Positions 23,725 through 24,422 of a stretch of 24,422 nucleotides of DNA are shown here, in pieces (the stretch's first letter is position 1; each line of letters opens with the position of its first letter). The stretch is from Pusillimonas sp. UBA6240 (GTDB lineage: Bacteria; Pseudomonadota; Gammaproteobacteria; Burkholderiales; Burkholderiaceae_B): NCBI GenBank assembly GCA_002441445.1, contig DJWC01000071.1:244-24665 (forward strand), in the 5' to 3' direction. The notes beneath the pieces are model-generated. The model saw only the letters and a list, made by a program, of their open reading frames with translations, was not told where the DNA came from and ran no database searches. The translations under genes were made by a program, and so were the position numbers.

Positions 23725-24422
23725 GCTTCGCAATGTCACCCTGCATTTCGGCCCGTTGGCCATCTTGCGCGGCATCGACCTCGACTTGAAGCCGGGGCAG
23801 CGCATGGGCTTGCTGGGGCCCAGCGGCGCGGGCAAGAGCACGCTGCTGCGGCTGGCGGCCGGCCTGCTCAAGCCCAGCTCCGGCGCACTGCGCAATAGCT
23901 ACCGCTATCCCGCGCTGGTTTTCCAGGAGCCGCGCCTGCTGCCCTGGCGCCGCGTCGCGGAAAACATCGAAATCCCCTTGCGCGCCGCCGGCTGCGGCGC
24001 GGGCGAAGCCCGTGAGCGCGCCCTGCGCTGGCTGGAACAGGTCGAGCTCAAAGGCTGCGCGCAGGCCTGGCCGGGCGAGCTGTCCGGCGGCATGGCCCAG
24101 CGCGCATCCCTGGCGCGCGCCTTTGCGCTGCAGCCCGACCTCTTGCTGCTGGACGAGCCTTTCAGCGCACTGGACCCGGCGCTGCGTTCGACCCTGGGCA
24201 AACTTTGCCGGCGCTGCCTGGACGACACAGGCGCCGCCTTATTGTGCATCAGCCACCATCCGCACGAGCTGGTGGAGCTGGTGGATACCTGCCTGCTGCT
24301 GAACAACGGCCGCATCGAGCGCTACGACATCAACCCGACAGCCGCAAATCGCGGCGCCGAGGGTGCCGCGGCAGGCGATCCTGCGGCAGGCGATCCCGCA
24401 ACAGGCGTCCTCGCCGCGGACG
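23717..24422 (+). CDS. ABC transporter ATP-binding protein, 3'-truncated by window edge
   Basis: ATPase subunit energising the preceding permease. The frame opens at ATG 23717 inside the permease gene and stays open through the last base, so the 3' end is outside the window; at least 235 residues are seen. Walker A GPSGAGKST (about 35-43), Q-loop VFQEPRLLPW (about 74-83), signature LSGGMAQR (about 121-128), Walker B LLLLDEP, D-loop SALD and the switch SHH are all intact. The visible C-terminal end (from about residue 205) departs from the family and becomes Ala/Gly/Asp/Pro-rich with two near-identical 15-base units (24368-24397). Usual SsuB/TauB proteins end near 250-260 residues, so only a short part is missing. 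Confidence 0.93.
   Translation, partial: MLELRNVTLHFGPLAILRGIDLDLKPGQRMGLLGPSGAGKSTLLRLAAGLLKPSSGALRNSYRYPALVFQEPRLLPWRRVAENIEIPLRAAGCGAGEARERALRWLEQVELKGCAQAWPGELSGGMAQRASLARAFALQPDLLLLDEPFSALDPALRSTLGKLCRRCLDDTGAALLCISHHPHELVELVDTCLLLNNGRIERYDINPTAANRGAEGAAAGDPAAGDPATGVLAAD

Overview
This 24.4-kb window is GC-rich, gene-dense bacterial chromosome. The protein families point to a betaproteobacterium of the Alcaligenaceae (Bordetella, Achromobacter or Pusillimonas type): a Fiu/PiuA receptor with PiuC, caa3-type oxidase genes, NitT/TauT-type transport genes and a chromate transporter. The placement is an inference from family resemblance; no rRNA or tRNA gene is present to anchor it. I see no insertion sequence, phage gene, CRISPR array or RNA gene.

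Layout. 1-1014 is the 3' part of a ChrA chromate transporter (+). 1081-2975 holds a PaaI-type thioesterase and a PHBH/UbiH-like flavin monooxygenase (both -). 3321-4055 is a lytic transglycosylase (+), convergent with a monofunctional haem catalase (4066-5565, -). 5808-8297 is a two-gene unit: a kexin-like serine protease lipoprotein with a P-domain and no propeptide, then a small exported protein that looks like its external chaperone. 8479-12712 is an iron-uptake unit: a Fur-box-like site, a TonB-dependent siderophore receptor, the PKHD hydroxylase PiuC and an FMN 2-hydroxy-acid oxidase.

12734-18370 is a respiratory block. Two related c-type cytochrome genes (-) are divergent from an operon (+) encoding CoxB with a fused cytochrome c domain, a fused subunit I+III oxidase and a small membrane protein. 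Subunit I keeps the metal and haem ligands but has Gln where the K-channel Lys is expected. A perfect 14-bp stem lies just upstream of coxB. 18623-21106 is a kinase/PLP phospho-lyase pair that resembles the hydroxylysine-degrading pair of animals. 21163-24422 contains a Crp/Fnr-type regulator (-), divergent from a NitT/TauT-type ABC transporter (+) whose ATPase gene runs off the window. The short gap between them carries a Fur-box-like sequence and a TTGAT half-site.

The best candidates for new biology are the propeptide-less protease with its chaperone (whose tail carries a kexin-type Lys-Arg site), the oxidase with an altered K-channel and hairpin leader, and the iron- or redox-controlled transporter of unknown substrate.
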